The notes: generated from the sequence alone by a model not told the origin. A DNA stretch of 64,000 nt from Bacteroidia bacterium (GCA_030426665.1 JAUHYD010000006.1:62001-126000), one strand, 5' to 3'; counted from the stretch's first letter, positions 18,356-28,327 are shown. Program-made: numbers and translations.

Positions 18356-18691
18356 ATGCAGACAGAGCAGCAAAATAATGGAGAAGAAACGCTGACTATC
18401 ACAGTCTGGCTTTCTGGTCGCAGCTATCGTATTCGCATTAAGCCAGACGAAGAGTCTGAAGTGCGAAAGGCTATTAAGATAGCAGACCAAAAAGTAAACG
18501 AGCTGCGGACGCATTATTCAGGTAAGGACGATCAGGACTTTCTGGCGATGTGCCTGTTGTCTTATGCCGGCGATACTGCGACGGCTTCTTTCAGTGACCC
18601 GGTTATCAACCAGGAGATAAAAAATCTGACACAAAAGATAGACAGGGTGCTTGTTTCCGGGCCTGACAATCTTGGCTCGGTTGAGGAGTAA
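18356..18691 (+). CDS. zapA: ZapA-like cell division protein
   Basis: The 111-residue protein has the ZapA layout. A small N-terminal beta/alpha domain ('LTITVWLSGRSYRIRIKPDEE') is followed by 'VRKAIKIADQKVNELRTHY' and a C-terminal helix likely to form a coiled coil. ZapA binds FtsZ and cross-links protofilaments at the division ring. The size matches the family (about 100-110 residues). The gene follows lspA at 52 bases. Sequence similarity in this family is low, so the call rests on the combined motif pattern and length. Confidence 0.82.
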   Translation: MQTEQQNNGEETLTITVWLSGRSYRIRIKPDEESEVRKAIKIADQKVNELRTHYSGKDDQDFLAMCLLSYAGDTATASFSDPVINQEIKNLTQKIDRVLVSGPDNLGSVEE

Positions 18692-18779
18692 GTGGGCAAC
18701 GTAATATTATCTTTGATGTGATGGTTTGGTTGTTCTAACGAAATAAGTATATAGCAACACTTCAAAATACATATCCAAT

Positions 18780-19655
18780 TTGTCGGCACTGATTTACTTT
18801 ATATCACTTCCTGTTATTTACCTGCTGTCGCTACTGCCATTCCCGCTGTTATATCTGTTTTCTGATTTTGTTTTTTTTCTTTTTTACTATGTAATTGGGT
18901 ACCGAAAAGATGTTGTAACCAAGAATCTTACCAATGCTTTTCCTGAAAAGTCATCAGCTGAAATAGCTTCGATAAGAAAGGCTTTTTTTAAGTATTTGTG
19001 TGATTTGTTTATAGAGACGTTTAAAACGCTAACCATCAGTAAAAAGCAGATGCTGCGACATTGCTACTTTAATGAAGCGTCCGAAAAGATGTTAGCTGAA
19101 TTGTACGAGCAACACCAAAGTGTAATACTTGTGTTAGGTCATTATGGCAACTGGGAGTGGGCAGGCAATTCGTTCAGTTTGTTATGTAAGCAGAAGTTGC
19201 ATGTGATTTACCACCCGTTAAGGAATACGTACTTTGATGGATTGATGTACCGGATGCGAAGCCGATTTGGCACAGGGTTAATACCGATGAAGCAAACCTT
19301 TAAAGCAATGCTTGCTAATCGGAAAGAGGTTACAGCTACTGCTTTTATTGCTGATCAGACTCCGCAGCCTGATAATGCCTATTGGACGATGTTTCTAAAT
19401 CAGGAAACTCCGGTATTTAAAGGAACGGAGGTGATAGCCCGTAAGCTAAATCTCCCTATAGTTTATGTAAACGTAAAAAGAGTCCGCAGGGGATTTTATG
19501 AGCTTTCTGCTGAATTGTTGGTAGCAACTCCCGGTGAGATGGCGGATGGCGAGATATCAAAATTACATACCAAGCGATTGGAGCAGGATATCATAGAACA
19601 GCCGGAAATCTGGCTATGGTCACATAAGCGGTGGAAGCATAAGCGACCGGCATAG
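18780..19655 (+). CDS. LpxL/HtrB-type lysophospholipid (lipid A) acyltransferase
   Basis: The 291-residue protein has a hydrophobic N-terminus (residues ~3-40) and the family's catalytic HxxxxD/E motif as 'LGHYGNWEWAG' near residue 120. 'GLIPMKQTFKAML' and 'FIADQTPQPDNAYWTMFLNQETPVFKGTEVIARKL' (positions ~160-220) match the conserved substrate-side blocks of LpxL-type enzymes. These add a secondary acyl chain to lipid A at the cytoplasmic face of the inner membrane. The C-terminal 'EIWLWSHKRWKHKRP' is also typical. TTG is the only plausible start ahead of the membrane segment. A terminator hairpin follows the gene. Confidence 0.9.
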   Translation: MSALIYFISLPVIYLLSLLPFPLLYLFSDFVFFLFYYVIGYRKDVVTKNLTNAFPEKSSAEIASIRKAFFKYLCDLFIETFKTLTISKKQMLRHCYFNEASEKMLAELYEQHQSVILVLGHYGNWEWAGNSFSLLCKQKLHVIYHPLRNTYFDGLMYRMRSRFGTGLIPMKQTFKAMLANRKEVTATAFIADQTPQPDNAYWTMFLNQETPVFKGTEVIARKLNLPIVYVNVKRVRRGFYELSAELLVATPGEMADGEISKLHTKRLEQDIIEQPEIWLWSHKRWKHKRPA

Positions 19656-19683
19656 TTTGGCGACTGAATACATAATCAAAAAG

Positions 19684-19725
19684 AGAAGAAGGGGTTGTGC
19701 TTTGCTAAGCTCAACCCCTTCTTCT
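19684..19725. terminator. Bidirectional terminator between acyltransferase and TPR genes
   Basis: A 14-bp perfect inverted repeat (19684-19697 with 19712-19725, arms agaagaaggggttg/caaccccttcttct) with a 14-nt loop lies between two convergent genes. A-rich on the left and T-rich on the right, it can act in both directions. Confidence 0.8.
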
Positions 19726-19745
19726 TCTATAACTTAACCAAACGA

Positions 19746-21020
19746 CTATTTAAGTGCGTCCAGCTTTGCTTTCATTGCAGTTGCTTTATCCAGCTGACTC
19801 AATATTGCATATATTCTGTTCAGTGCGACAAGTGTTGATTTATATGTCTGTAACTCTTCTCCTTTTAGCGTTGATGCTTTGGGATCGAGCACGCTATATG
19901 CTTTTTCGAAGTAGGGGGTCGCTTTACTGAATAAGCTATTACGCTTTGCTTTAAGGTTATCATACTTATCCTGATCTGCTTTAGATGAACCTGTTATTGC
20001 ATTAATTTCGTCGTTTACATCTGTTGCCTGATTGAAGTAAAGTGCGCCAAAATTATAGTTGTATCCGGCATTCTCCGGCGCTAGTTTTACCGCCTGCATA
20101 AATGCTTTTTCAGATTTGCTATACATCTCCGGTGCATTCGCAGGTTTTTTGCCATCTTTAGTTCCTGCCATGCTTAGGTAAGTGGTTGCAATGTTAAATT
20201 GAATATCGGCATTTCCGGGGTCTTTTGCTGCCGCTTCTTCCAACTTGGAAATCAACTCATTTAGCTTACCCGCTTTTATGTAATAGTTCAGTTCGTAGTT
20301 ACGAATCGTTACGTCTTGAGGAAATAATTTGCGCGCTTCATCGATTGTAGCTTTTTCCTTTGCAGTTTCATTTTCCTTGTTGTACGCATCTATCAGGCAC
20401 TGATATACAGAAGGAACTCGTCGGATCGGGTTGTTCTTAACCGTAACCAGAAGAGGAATAGCCGCCTTCATATCTCCGGAGTAGTAAACACTGTTTGCCA
20501 TAGTGAGGTAGGCATCTGCCGCAACAGTATCTAGCTGTTTGCGGAAGTTTTCCGGCAATTTGCTGAACCTTTTGCCACCTGCTCCCAATTCATATATTTC
20601 GGATACACGTTTCATCAATGCTACCGCCTTGTCATAGTCTTTGTTGTTGTAAGCTTTTACTCCATCGTTATAGGTGAGAAACCCTCCCTGAAGTAACAAT
20701 TGATCAACGAATTCTTTTTCGTAATCAGCTTTTGTTTTCACCAACTCCATGGCAGCTTTTAAGCCTTCTTCGTACGGGTTTTGACTTTTGTATTTGTCCT
20801 GATTTTGAAGCGTGAAGTATATCTGCGCCTTAGCAAAGAGTGCTTTGGGCTTTTTGCTGGTAGTCGGATTCTCCATCGCCTTGTCGATTTGAGCCTTGGC
20901 TTCATCATAGTTCTGGTGTTTTAATTCCAGATTAGCGGACACTACATATTTGTCCTGAGCAATGCCGGGCAATGTAATACCGACGGTAGCTACTATAAAC
21001 ATTAATTTTTTCATATTCAT
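19746..21020 (-). CDS. Exported tetratricopeptide-repeat protein
   Basis: The 424-residue protein has a cleavable signal peptide (residues ~4-22, ending 'GITLPGIAQ'). The rest is helical TPR-like repeats, for example 'NLELKHQNYDEAKAQIDKAM', 'GVKAYNNKDYDKAVALMKRV', 'DIQFNIATTYLSMAG' and 'GYNYNFGALYFNQATDVND'. It is likely a periplasmic or outer-membrane-associated scaffold; no catalytic motif is present. It lies 50 bases downstream of gyrA on the same strand and may be transcribed with it. The specific partner is unknown. Confidence 0.85.
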   Translation of the reverse strand: MNMKKLMFIVATVGITLPGIAQDKYVVSANLELKHQNYDEAKAQIDKAMENPTTSKKPKALFAKAQIYFTLQNQDKYKSQNPYEEGLKAAMELVKTKADYEKEFVDQLLLQGGFLTYNDGVKAYNNKDYDKAVALMKRVSEIYELGAGGKRFSKLPENFRKQLDTVAADAYLTMANSVYYSGDMKAAIPLLVTVKNNPIRRVPSVYQCLIDAYNKENETAKEKATIDEARKLFPQDVTIRNYELNYYIKAGKLNELISKLEEAAAKDPGNADIQFNIATTYLSMAGTKDGKKPANAPEMYSKSEKAFMQAVKLAPENAGYNYNFGALYFNQATDVNDEINAITGSSKADQDKYDNLKAKRNSLFSKATPYFEKAYSVLDPKASTLKGEELQTYKSTLVALNRIYAILSQLDKATAMKAKLDALK

Positions 21021-21070
21021 GCTTGTTGAGGATGCAAGTTGCTGTTTTTATTTCAAAGTTTAAAACCAAA

Positions 21071-23803
21071 TTATTCGTCTTCAGGTGTATCTGAAGACTC
21101 CGTTGCTTCAGAACTATTTTCAGTATCTGTACTTTCAGTGTTATTATCCGCAGAATTTTCAGAGGCATTACCTTCACCTTCGCCAGCGCTATCTTCACCT
21201 TCACCTTCCTCTTCGTCATCGCCTTCCTGTTCTCTCAATCCGGCAATTGCTGCGATTGTGTCACCATTATCAATGTTGATAAGCTTAACACCTTGTGTTG
21301 CCCTTCCGGCTTCCCTTATATCTGATACCTTCATGCGGATGGTAACTCCTGATTCGCATGTAATCAATAGGTCGTCAGATTCTTCGACCGCCAATAGCCC
21401 AACTAGCGAACCCGTTTTTTCGGTAATGTTTATTGTTTTTACTCCCTTGCCGCCTCTATTCGTAATACGGTAGGACAATAAATAGTGACTCACATTGCCT
21501 TCTTCATCTGTAATTTCTACTAAGTTGTTCGGACTTTCCTTCACTTCTTCTTCTGTAGCAGGGGTGAGGAATTGTGTTCGTTTACCTAGTCCTTTTTCAG
21601 AAACAACAAGTATTTGTTTGGTAATGTCAGTTTTGGGCAGGCAAATCATACCTATCACTTCATCTTTGTCATTAGCGAGCTCTATTCCGAAAACACCAAT
21701 GGCACCTCTACCCGTAGGGCGCACTTTGTCGTCTCTGAAGCAAACCGCACGACCGCTTTTCAGTGCCATCATGATATAACTTTCGTTATTTTCAAGAATA
21801 GCCACGTGGAGCAGTTGGTCTCCTTCATTGATAGTAATTGCATTTACGCCGGTAGAACGAGGGCGACTGAAGTCTGCCAGTCTCGTTTTCTTGATAATGC
21901 CTTTTTTTGTACAGAGTACAACAGCGTGCTTTTCCAGGAATTCCTGGTCATCAAGTCTGTATACGTTAATTACCGTCCTGATTTTATCGTCAGGCGGTAT
22001 CTGCATCATATTCTGGATAGCCCTGCCTTTGCCGTTTTTGTCTGCTTCAGGTATTTCGTAGACTTTAAGCCAGAAGCATCTACCTTTTTCAGTAAAGAAC
22101 ATCAGCGTATCGTGAGTTGATGCGACAAAGAGATGCTCGATATAGTCGGCCTCTCTTGTTTTGCCGCCTCTGACACCGCGTCCGCCTCTGCGTTGAGACC
22201 GATAATCGGCAGCAGAAGTGCGCTTGATATAGCCAAGGTGAGAAATGGTTATTACGACGTCTTCTTTCTCGATTAAATCCTCAATGCGCATTTCATCTGC
22301 CATGTAGTGGATTTCGCTTTTGCGCTCATCACCGAATTTCTTCTGAACTTCAAGTAACTCGTCCTTGATGATCTGGAAACGAATCGCTCTGTCGCCAAGT
22401 ATTGATTCGAGGTGGGCGATTAGCTTCATCAGTTCTGCATGTTCTTCGCGGATTTTCTCACGCTCCATGCCGGTAAGCCGTTGCAATCTGAGTTCCAGAA
22501 CCGCCTTTGCCTGTATGTCAGACATCCCGAACTGTGTAATCAGTCCCTCTTTTGCTATTTCCGGATTAGCAGAATTGCGAATCAGTTTAATTACCTCGTC
22601 CAAGTGGTCGAGTGCTATCAGGTAGCCCTCCAGTATATGAGCTCTTTTCTTCGCTTCTTTAAGTTCATATTCAGTTCGACGTACCACAACATCGTGACGG
22701 AACGCAATAAACTCTGAAATGAGGTCTTTTAGGTTTAGTGTACGCGGCCTGCCATTTACCAGGGCAACGTTGTTGATGCCGTAAGACGTTTGTAACTCGC
22801 TATATTTATAAAGTTGGTTAACGATAACCTGAGCAACCGCATCTCTGCGAATTTCCACAACTACGCGGGTGCCTTCCTTGTTGGATTCGTTGGCAACGTG
22901 TGTAATGCCTTCTATAATCTTGTTGTTTACCAGATAGCCTATTTTTTCTGCAAGTGCATCTCGGCTCACCTGATAGGGTACCTCGGTAATGATAATCTGT
23001 TCTTTGCCGTTTTTGGTAGTTTCTACAGTTACCTTGCCTCGGAGTACTACCCGGCCTCTGCCGGTATGCATGCCCTGCACAATTCCCTCTATGCCATGTA
23101 TAATACCACCGGTTGGGAAGTCAGGAGCCTTCACGAACTTCATCAGCTCGTCAATTGTGATGTCGTTATTGTCGATGTAAGCAATACAGCCGTCCACAAC
23201 TTCTGATAGGTTGTGGGGCATCATATTAGTTGCCATACCTACAGCGATACCCGAGGAGCCATTAACCAAAAGTGATGGGATACGAGTAGGTAGCACGGTA
23301 GGCTCTTCCAGCGAATCATCAAAGTTGAGGGAAAAGTCAACAGTTTCCTTTTCGATATCTTCCATCATGGCTTCACCGAGGCGCAACATACGGGCCTCAG
23401 TGTAACGCATTGCGGCAGGGTTGTCGCCATCCTGGCTGCCATAGTTTCCCTGGCCATCAACCATCATGTAGCGCATGCTCCATGGCTGTGCCATACGAAC
23501 CATGGCATCGTATACGGCAGTATCTCCGTGAGGGTGATACTTACCAAGAACCTCTCCGACGATACGTGCACACTTTTTGTAAGGCTTATTGTGTGTGTTA
23601 CCTAGTTCGTGCATGGCAAAAAGAACACGTCTGTGTACAGGTTTCAGACCATCACGAACATCAGGGAGCGCACGTCCTACGATTACCGACATAGAGTAAT
23701 CTATGTAGGCCGTTTTCATCTGTTCCTCGATATTGATATGAATTATTTTACTGTCTCCGGCGGACGAACCCGTTGGTGACAATTCCTCGTTGTTTTGATC
23801 CAT
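21071..23803 (-). CDS. gyrA: DNA gyrase subunit A
   Basis: The 910-residue protein has the GyrA order: breakage-reunion domain with the catalytic Tyr at residue 134 ('AAMRYTEARM'), and a C-terminal beta-pinwheel with the GyrA box as 'QRRGGRGVRGG' around residue 555. That box marks true gyrase rather than topoisomerase IV. The quinolone-determining region reads 'HPHGDTAVYDA', with Thr at the place of E. coli Ser83 and Asp at the place of Asp87. The last ~50 residues are extremely acidic (Glu/Asp/Ser), a tail common in Bacteroidota. GyrA with GyrB introduces negative supercoils; gyrB is not in the window. A TAnnTTTG-type promoter lies just upstream. Confidence 0.97.
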   Translation of the reverse strand: MDQNNEELSPTGSSAGDSKIIHINIEEQMKTAYIDYSMSVIVGRALPDVRDGLKPVHRRVLFAMHELGNTHNKPYKKCARIVGEVLGKYHPHGDTAVYDAMVRMAQPWSMRYMMVDGQGNYGSQDGDNPAAMRYTEARMLRLGEAMMEDIEKETVDFSLNFDDSLEEPTVLPTRIPSLLVNGSSGIAVGMATNMMPHNLSEVVDGCIAYIDNNDITIDELMKFVKAPDFPTGGIIHGIEGIVQGMHTGRGRVVLRGKVTVETTKNGKEQIIITEVPYQVSRDALAEKIGYLVNNKIIEGITHVANESNKEGTRVVVEIRRDAVAQVIVNQLYKYSELQTSYGINNVALVNGRPRTLNLKDLISEFIAFRHDVVVRRTEYELKEAKKRAHILEGYLIALDHLDEVIKLIRNSANPEIAKEGLITQFGMSDIQAKAVLELRLQRLTGMEREKIREEHAELMKLIAHLESILGDRAIRFQIIKDELLEVQKKFGDERKSEIHYMADEMRIEDLIEKEDVVITISHLGYIKRTSAADYRSQRRGGRGVRGGKTREADYIEHLFVASTHDTLMFFTEKGRCFWLKVYEIPEADKNGKGRAIQNMMQIPPDDKIRTVINVYRLDDQEFLEKHAVVLCTKKGIIKKTRLADFSRPRSTGVNAITINEGDQLLHVAILENNESYIMMALKSGRAVCFRDDKVRPTGRGAIGVFGIELANDKDEVIGMICLPKTDITKQILVVSEKGLGKRTQFLTPATEEEVKESPNNLVEITDEEGNVSHYLLSYRITNRGGKGVKTINITEKTGSLVGLLAVEESDDLLITCESGVTIRMKVSDIREAGRATQGVKLINIDNGDTIAAIAGLREQEGDDEEEGEGEDSAGEGEGNASENSADNNTESTDTENSSEATESSDTPEDE

Positions 23804-23826
23804 AAATTATTTTATAATAAGAATTG

Positions 23827-23834
23827 CAAATATA
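23827..23834 (-). promoter_or_regulatory. Predicted -7 promoter element of gyrA
   Basis: On the minus strand the sequence reads TATATTTG, an exact TAnnTTTG match, about 24 bases before the gyrA start. No clear TTG at the -33 position was seen. Confidence 0.4.
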
Positions 23835-23921
23835 CCTATTTTTAGCCGTAATAGTTGCTTAAAATAGCGTTATTTATGGGGTAAAATATACTATGTTAGT
23901 ATGGTGTGGATAGGAGTTGAA

Positions 23922-23953
23922 AAAAGGTAGCCGACGTTATTTGCCGACTACCT
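23922..23953 (-). terminator. Terminator after the M1 aminopeptidase gene
   Basis: Read on the minus strand, AAAAGGTAG and CTACCTTTT form a 9-bp stem (23945-23953 with 23922-23930) around a 14-nt loop, followed by more T residues. It lies about 35 bases after the aminopeptidase stop and upstream of gyrA. Confidence 0.7.
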
Positions 23954-23986
23954 TTTGAGATATATTTTTGTACAGATTTAATAGTG

Positions 23987-26398
23987 CTATTTCATCAATC
24001 CAACGAGTATACTTTTTTCTTTTTCACTTGCAGCTGTATTGTCTATCGCTTCAGCTATTACTTTTTTGTACTGATGCTGTGCATAGAAGTACTTAATAGC
24101 ATCCATAGCCGGGCGAGCCAGCCTACCGTTGCTACTCAGGGCAGCATTGATGCAGTTGTTTACTATTGTCGCATTGCAATAGTTGAGTCGCTGAAGCGCT
24201 TCCATAGCATTGGTGCGTGTTATGAACTCATAAGAATCTGAAGTTAGAGCGGCAAGTTTGTTTACGTAAGACATGTCTGCCGGATTATTGGCAGCACCCA
24301 GTTCCATACGCTTAACCAATACATCGCTGCCCTTGGTGCCGTCAATCCCTTTAGTGATGTCGAGATATTTCTGAACATCATCGGGAAACACAGCGCAAAG
24401 CTTGTCAAGTGCTGTGGTAATAGTAACATAGGACGAGTCTGTAAGTAAAGTCTCGTAATCTGATTTAAGTGCCGGGGCTATTGTTTTTGCATTGACAATC
24501 ACTCCTTTTCTCACCTGCACATCATTGTCATGAAGGGCAGCTTTAATAAGAGATTCGCTTTCTTTATCGTCCAGTAGTTGCCTTACTATTTCGGTTTTTA
24601 CAGCATGAAAGTCTCCCTTGTTGAAAGCCTTTGTAAGCGTGTATCGCTTTCTGTCGACCGGCATATCTCGCATAGCATAAATGGCATCATATCTGTCCAG
24701 CATGTGGGGTGCATGGAGCGCTTGCTCTTTGAGCATCTCGAAAGGCTTGTCGAAAGAAACCGTTTTGAGTACTTCACTGTTGGGGTCGAACAGAACGAAT
24801 GCTATCTCTTTGTTTCCGGTATTGGGGACTTTGATAATGTGTGTTTCATTTTCAATCCATTCCGTGTGCCTGTCAGTAGTGCCGTCCTTGTAATGTACTT
24901 CGAATGCTATCGGCATCTTGAAGAGCCCTGTTACTTCGTTTCTTTTATGTGTCTGTGTCACGACAAATTGTGTATATCGTTTGCCGCCCGATATAATGTC
25001 GTCGTGCGATACCTTGTAGGCAGGTTCTCCCCCACGGTAAACCCATTCATCCCAAAAGTATTCTAACGCCATACCAAGCTCGTCCTGAAATGCATTTAGC
25101 AGGTCATCAGAATCTACGTTTTCGTATTTGTGCGCTTTCAGGTATCGCTTGATTGAGCGGTTGAACTCCTTGCGGCCGGTGATGTACTTCAGCATTTGAA
25201 GTACTACGGCGCCTTTTCGGTAGATTATAGTAGACGATGCTCCACTGTGTGAGATTGCTTTTTTGTCGTCTACCGCTATTGCCTGATTGTAGTATGTCTT
25301 GCGTGTCCAGTCGAAATGGTCCTGTCCGAAGCATTCACGTTCGGCGGTAATGTTGTAATGTGTAGCAAAGCTCTCTTGCAGCCAATGCGCATTTCCGCTA
25401 CGTGCAGTTATCATGTCGCCGAACCATTGATGTGCCAGTTCGTGGGCATTTACTGCTACATAGTTGCGGTCATTGTAACTACGCCCATCTACCAGAAAGA
25501 AATCGCCGAACAGGGTTGCTGATGTGTTTTCCATAGCACCGTACATGAAGTCCTGCACGGGAATCTGAGAGTAGGACTCCCAGCCGTAGGGAACTCCGAT
25601 TTCGGACTCGAGGAAATTAAATATCTTTTCGTTGTATTTATAGGCAAAATCGTATCTGTCTTTCCATTCGGGATAGTACCATTGGTTAAGAGGAACTCCT
25701 GATTTGGATTGTGTCTTACGCACAGAGTACTTACCAATGCCCAGCATTACCAGGTAGGATGCATGAGGTTTTGACATTTTGTAATGCCAACGTGTGTTGC
25801 CGTCTTCAAGATTCGTTCTTTCCAGCAGTTCGCCGTTTGACAGCACTTTATATGCTGTAGGAAATGTTACTATCACCTCCGTAATCAGTTTGTCATTTGG
25901 TGTGTCGTAGCATGGGAACCAGTGACGATTGTCTATGCCCTGGCCTTGTGTCCAGATCTGTTTGCGGGAAAGGTTGTTGGGGTCGTTCCATCCTATAAAG
26001 TAGATGCCTTTTTTGGGATGTGCATCGTACTTGATGTTAAGGCTGTAGTTTTTGCCGAAGCGCAATGTGTTTTTAGGATAGAAAGTGATGCCGGCTGCCG
26101 TTGTTTTAAACTCGATATTTTCCCCATTGAGGCGAGCAGACTTAACCTCTATTCCCGGACCGTCGAGAAAGAATGTATCAACTGTTTTGCGCAATGGAGT
26201 GAACCTGTGCGTGATATTACCAATTACAAGACCTTCTTCAGGCTCAAAGGCTACTTTTAGCTTCATGCTTTTGAAGTCCAACGGATGGTCCCGCATTACA
26301 CTGCCTGGGTCAAATTCTGCGGTAGTGTACTCGTGTTGGGCAGACGATGGAGTGTTTGTTATTGCTAATAATATTAATGCAAGAAGTAGTTGTTTCAT
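23987..26398 (-). CDS. M1-family zinc aminopeptidase, exported
   Basis: The 803-residue protein begins with a signal peptide (to ~residue 20, 'NTPSSAQ'). The M1 catalytic domain carries the exopeptidase motif as 'YGAMENTSATLF' (GxMEN) and the zinc site 'HELAHQWF' with a third ligand Glu 18 residues on ('WLQESFATHY'). A downstream Tyr in 'IIYRKGAVVL' fits the transition-state residue. The N-terminal beta-saddle domain ('GNITHRFTPLRKTVDTFFLDG') precedes the catalytic part, and the last ~250 residues look like HEAT-type helices. It likely removes N-terminal residues from peptides in the periplasm. The gene is monocistronic, with a terminator downstream. Confidence 0.93.
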   Translation of the reverse strand: MKQLLLALILLAITNTPSSAQHEYTTAEFDPGSVMRDHPLDFKSMKLKVAFEPEEGLVIGNITHRFTPLRKTVDTFFLDGPGIEVKSARLNGENIEFKTTAAGITFYPKNTLRFGKNYSLNIKYDAHPKKGIYFIGWNDPNNLSRKQIWTQGQGIDNRHWFPCYDTPNDKLITEVIVTFPTAYKVLSNGELLERTNLEDGNTRWHYKMSKPHASYLVMLGIGKYSVRKTQSKSGVPLNQWYYPEWKDRYDFAYKYNEKIFNFLESEIGVPYGWESYSQIPVQDFMYGAMENTSATLFGDFFLVDGRSYNDRNYVAVNAHELAHQWFGDMITARSGNAHWLQESFATHYNITAERECFGQDHFDWTRKTYYNQAIAVDDKKAISHSGASSTIIYRKGAVVLQMLKYITGRKEFNRSIKRYLKAHKYENVDSDDLLNAFQDELGMALEYFWDEWVYRGGEPAYKVSHDDIISGGKRYTQFVVTQTHKRNEVTGLFKMPIAFEVHYKDGTTDRHTEWIENETHIIKVPNTGNKEIAFVLFDPNSEVLKTVSFDKPFEMLKEQALHAPHMLDRYDAIYAMRDMPVDRKRYTLTKAFNKGDFHAVKTEIVRQLLDDKESESLIKAALHDNDVQVRKGVIVNAKTIAPALKSDYETLLTDSSYVTITTALDKLCAVFPDDVQKYLDITKGIDGTKGSDVLVKRMELGAANNPADMSYVNKLAALTSDSYEFITRTNAMEALQRLNYCNATIVNNCINAALSSNGRLARPAMDAIKYFYAQHQYKKVIAEAIDNTAASEKEKSILVGLMK

Positions 26399-26529
26399 TT
26401 CTCGTTATATGCTTTTGTTCCTAATCTTCAGCCAATATAGTGAATTAGGGCGGATGGAACGATACTTTTGGTAGTTGCGTTATATGATTGAGTACATTGC
26501 TACATAGAAGCCCTTTATACATTAATCTG

Positions 26530-26537
26530 TAATTTTG
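26530..26537 (+). promoter_or_regulatory. Predicted -7 promoter element of ispH
   Basis: TAATTTTG is an exact TAnnTTTG match 18 bases before the ATG at 26556. It overlaps an alternative TTG start at 26535, which argues for the ATG as the true start. Confidence 0.4.
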
Positions 26538-26555
26538 CATTTCAATTCGCTCCTA

Positions 26556-27788
26556 ATGAAGTCATTTAATGTTCCGGAACAGTATCGCAGCCCAATAGTT
26601 AATGCCATCAAGCAAAAGCGTAAGGCCGCTGACAAGATGAAAAGGGATTATACACCTACAATTTTGGATATTGGGACATTACAGGTGATACTTGCCCGAC
26701 ATTTTGGTTTTTGTTATGGTGTCGAGAATGCCATTGAGATAGCCTTCAGGGCAGTTGCAGAAAATCCGGGTAAGCGAATTTATCTGCTGAGTGAAATGAT
26801 ACACAATCCCGGTGTGAATGCGGACTTGGTGGGGCTGGGTGTCAGGTTCATAATGGATACCAAGGGGAAAATGCTTATTGATTGGGATGAGATATCGGCA
26901 GACGATGTGGTTATTATTCCTGCATTCGGGACTACTCTGGAACTGGAGCAGATACTCAGGGAGAAGGGTATAGACCCTGCCCGTTATGAAACTACTTGCC
27001 CGTTTGTAGAGAAGGTATGGAATCGTGCGGAAAAAATAGGGAATGACGGGTACACGATAGTGGTGCATGGCAAGCCACTCCATGAAGAGACCCGGGCAAC
27101 GTTTTCGCATAGTAAGGCACATACGCCTACGGTGGTAGTTAGGGATATGGAGCAGGCTGAGGTATTGGGGAAGTACATAGTAGGAGCGTTGGAGCCGGAT
27201 ACTTTTTATAAAACCTTTGAAGGGCAATACTCTGTAGGGTTTGATGTAACGAAAGACCTTGAGCGGATAGGGGTGGTGAATCAGACAACTATGCTTGCGA
27301 GCGAAACGCAGGCCATTGCCGACTATCTGAAATCGGTGATATTAAAGCACTTTGATGTGGCTGCCGACAAGACTGCCGAGCGTTTTGCTGATACGCGAGA
27401 TACGCTATGTTATGCTACCAATGACAATCAGGGCGCGGTACAGGGAATGCTGGAGCAAGATGCAGACATCGCACTGGTGATAGGTGGGTACAATAGTTCT
27501 AATACCTCTCATCTGGCAGAATTATGTGAGCAAAAACTGCCAACGTTTTACATAAATAATGAGCATTGTCTCTTGTCTGCAGATGTTATAAGCCACTATG
27601 ACCAACACACTATGACGGAGCTCACTACAGATTCGTATTTACCAAAGGAAAGGCCTGTAAAGGTAATGGTGACATCGGGAGCATCATGCCCGGATGCGCT
27701 TGTGGAACGTGTGATACAGCGGCTTGCAATTCTGACCGGAAATGAGGCTGCTCTGGAAACGCTTACCAATGAACTGGCAACGGTTTAA
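26556..27788 (+). CDS. ispH: 4-hydroxy-3-methylbut-2-enyl diphosphate reductase IspH
   Basis: The enzyme carries out the last step of the MEP isoprenoid pathway, reducing HMBPP to IPP and DMAPP at a [4Fe-4S] cluster. The three cluster cysteines are visible in 'FGFCYGVENAIE', 'TTCPFVEKVW' and 'DTLCYATNDNQ'. The substrate-binding 'GGYNSSNTSHLAELC' and 'TSGASCPDALVE' blocks are also present. The chosen ATG gives 410 residues, longer than the ~316 of E. coli because of an N-terminal extension and inserts, a form usual in Bacteroidota. A TTG at 26535 would add seven residues but lies inside the probable promoter. The gene overlaps the convergent neighbour by four bases. Confidence 0.95.
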   Translation: MKSFNVPEQYRSPIVNAIKQKRKAADKMKRDYTPTILDIGTLQVILARHFGFCYGVENAIEIAFRAVAENPGKRIYLLSEMIHNPGVNADLVGLGVRFIMDTKGKMLIDWDEISADDVVIIPAFGTTLELEQILREKGIDPARYETTCPFVEKVWNRAEKIGNDGYTIVVHGKPLHEETRATFSHSKAHTPTVVVRDMEQAEVLGKYIVGALEPDTFYKTFEGQYSVGFDVTKDLERIGVVNQTTMLASETQAIADYLKSVILKHFDVAADKTAERFADTRDTLCYATNDNQGAVQGMLEQDADIALVIGGYNSSNTSHLAELCEQKLPTFYINNEHCLLSADVISHYDQHTMTELTTDSYLPKERPVKVMVTSGASCPDALVERVIQRLAILTGNEAALETLTNELATV

Positions 27789-28327
27789 TTCTGTTTTTTC
27801 GCGCTAACCTTGTAGTATTCATATTTGACAGTATTGCCGGCTGGAGTTGTGATGGTTTCTGTCCTGACAATCTGGTCTATGTCTTCTTTCATGAATGACG
27901 ATTTATTGTTACGGTAGTTGACGGTGAGCCATCCGTTTTCGCCGATTCTGTCATATCTGTATATTATCTTTTCAATTGGCAATGGTCTTTTTTGTCCCTT
28001 TTCATCGTTGTAAGTCTCGGCCGGGTGCGTATAATACTGCACTAATGATACAAATTGTAAAGTGTATGGATCAGCAGTTGTGTCGAGGTTTATCAGTTCG
28101 TGTTCCGCATTATAGCATATATATCGCAGGATGGTGTCCCCTACTTTTCGTTCGTTACGGGAATAGAATTCAGGAGCAAGTACCGTTGTTGTAATTCCTC
28201 TGCCAAATTTATCCATCGGGTCGTCTATAACAACATTAAAAACAGGTATCGGTTCTTCATCATCTGTTTGTGAAAATGATGTATGGCGACACGCCAGCAA
28301 TAATAATAGCAATAATGCCTTCTTCAT
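27785..28327 (-). CDS. Hypothetical exported protein
   Basis: The 180-residue protein has a Leu-rich signal peptide (residues 1-~19, 'LLLLLLLACRHTSFSQ'). The mature part is mixed alpha/beta with no recognised family. 'TILRYICYNAEHELINLDTT' and 'GENGWLTVNYRNN' are its most ordered-looking parts. The Cys in the signal is not placed as a standard lipobox, so a soluble periplasmic location is more likely. Its end overlaps the end of ispH by four bases on the opposite strand. Confidence 0.6.
   Translation of the reverse strand: MKKALLLLLLLACRHTSFSQTDDEEPIPVFNVVIDDPMDKFGRGITTTVLAPEFYSRNERKVGDTILRYICYNAEHELINLDTTADPYTLQFVSLVQYYTHPAETYNDEKGQKRPLPIEKIIYRYDRIGENGWLTVNYRNNKSSFMKEDIDQIVRTETITTPAGNTVKYEYYKVSAKKQN

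Noticed and set aside
18692-18779. Possible 6S RNA downstream of the zapA-like gene
   Set aside because: The 88-base gap is too short and shows no long bulged hairpin of the 6S type.
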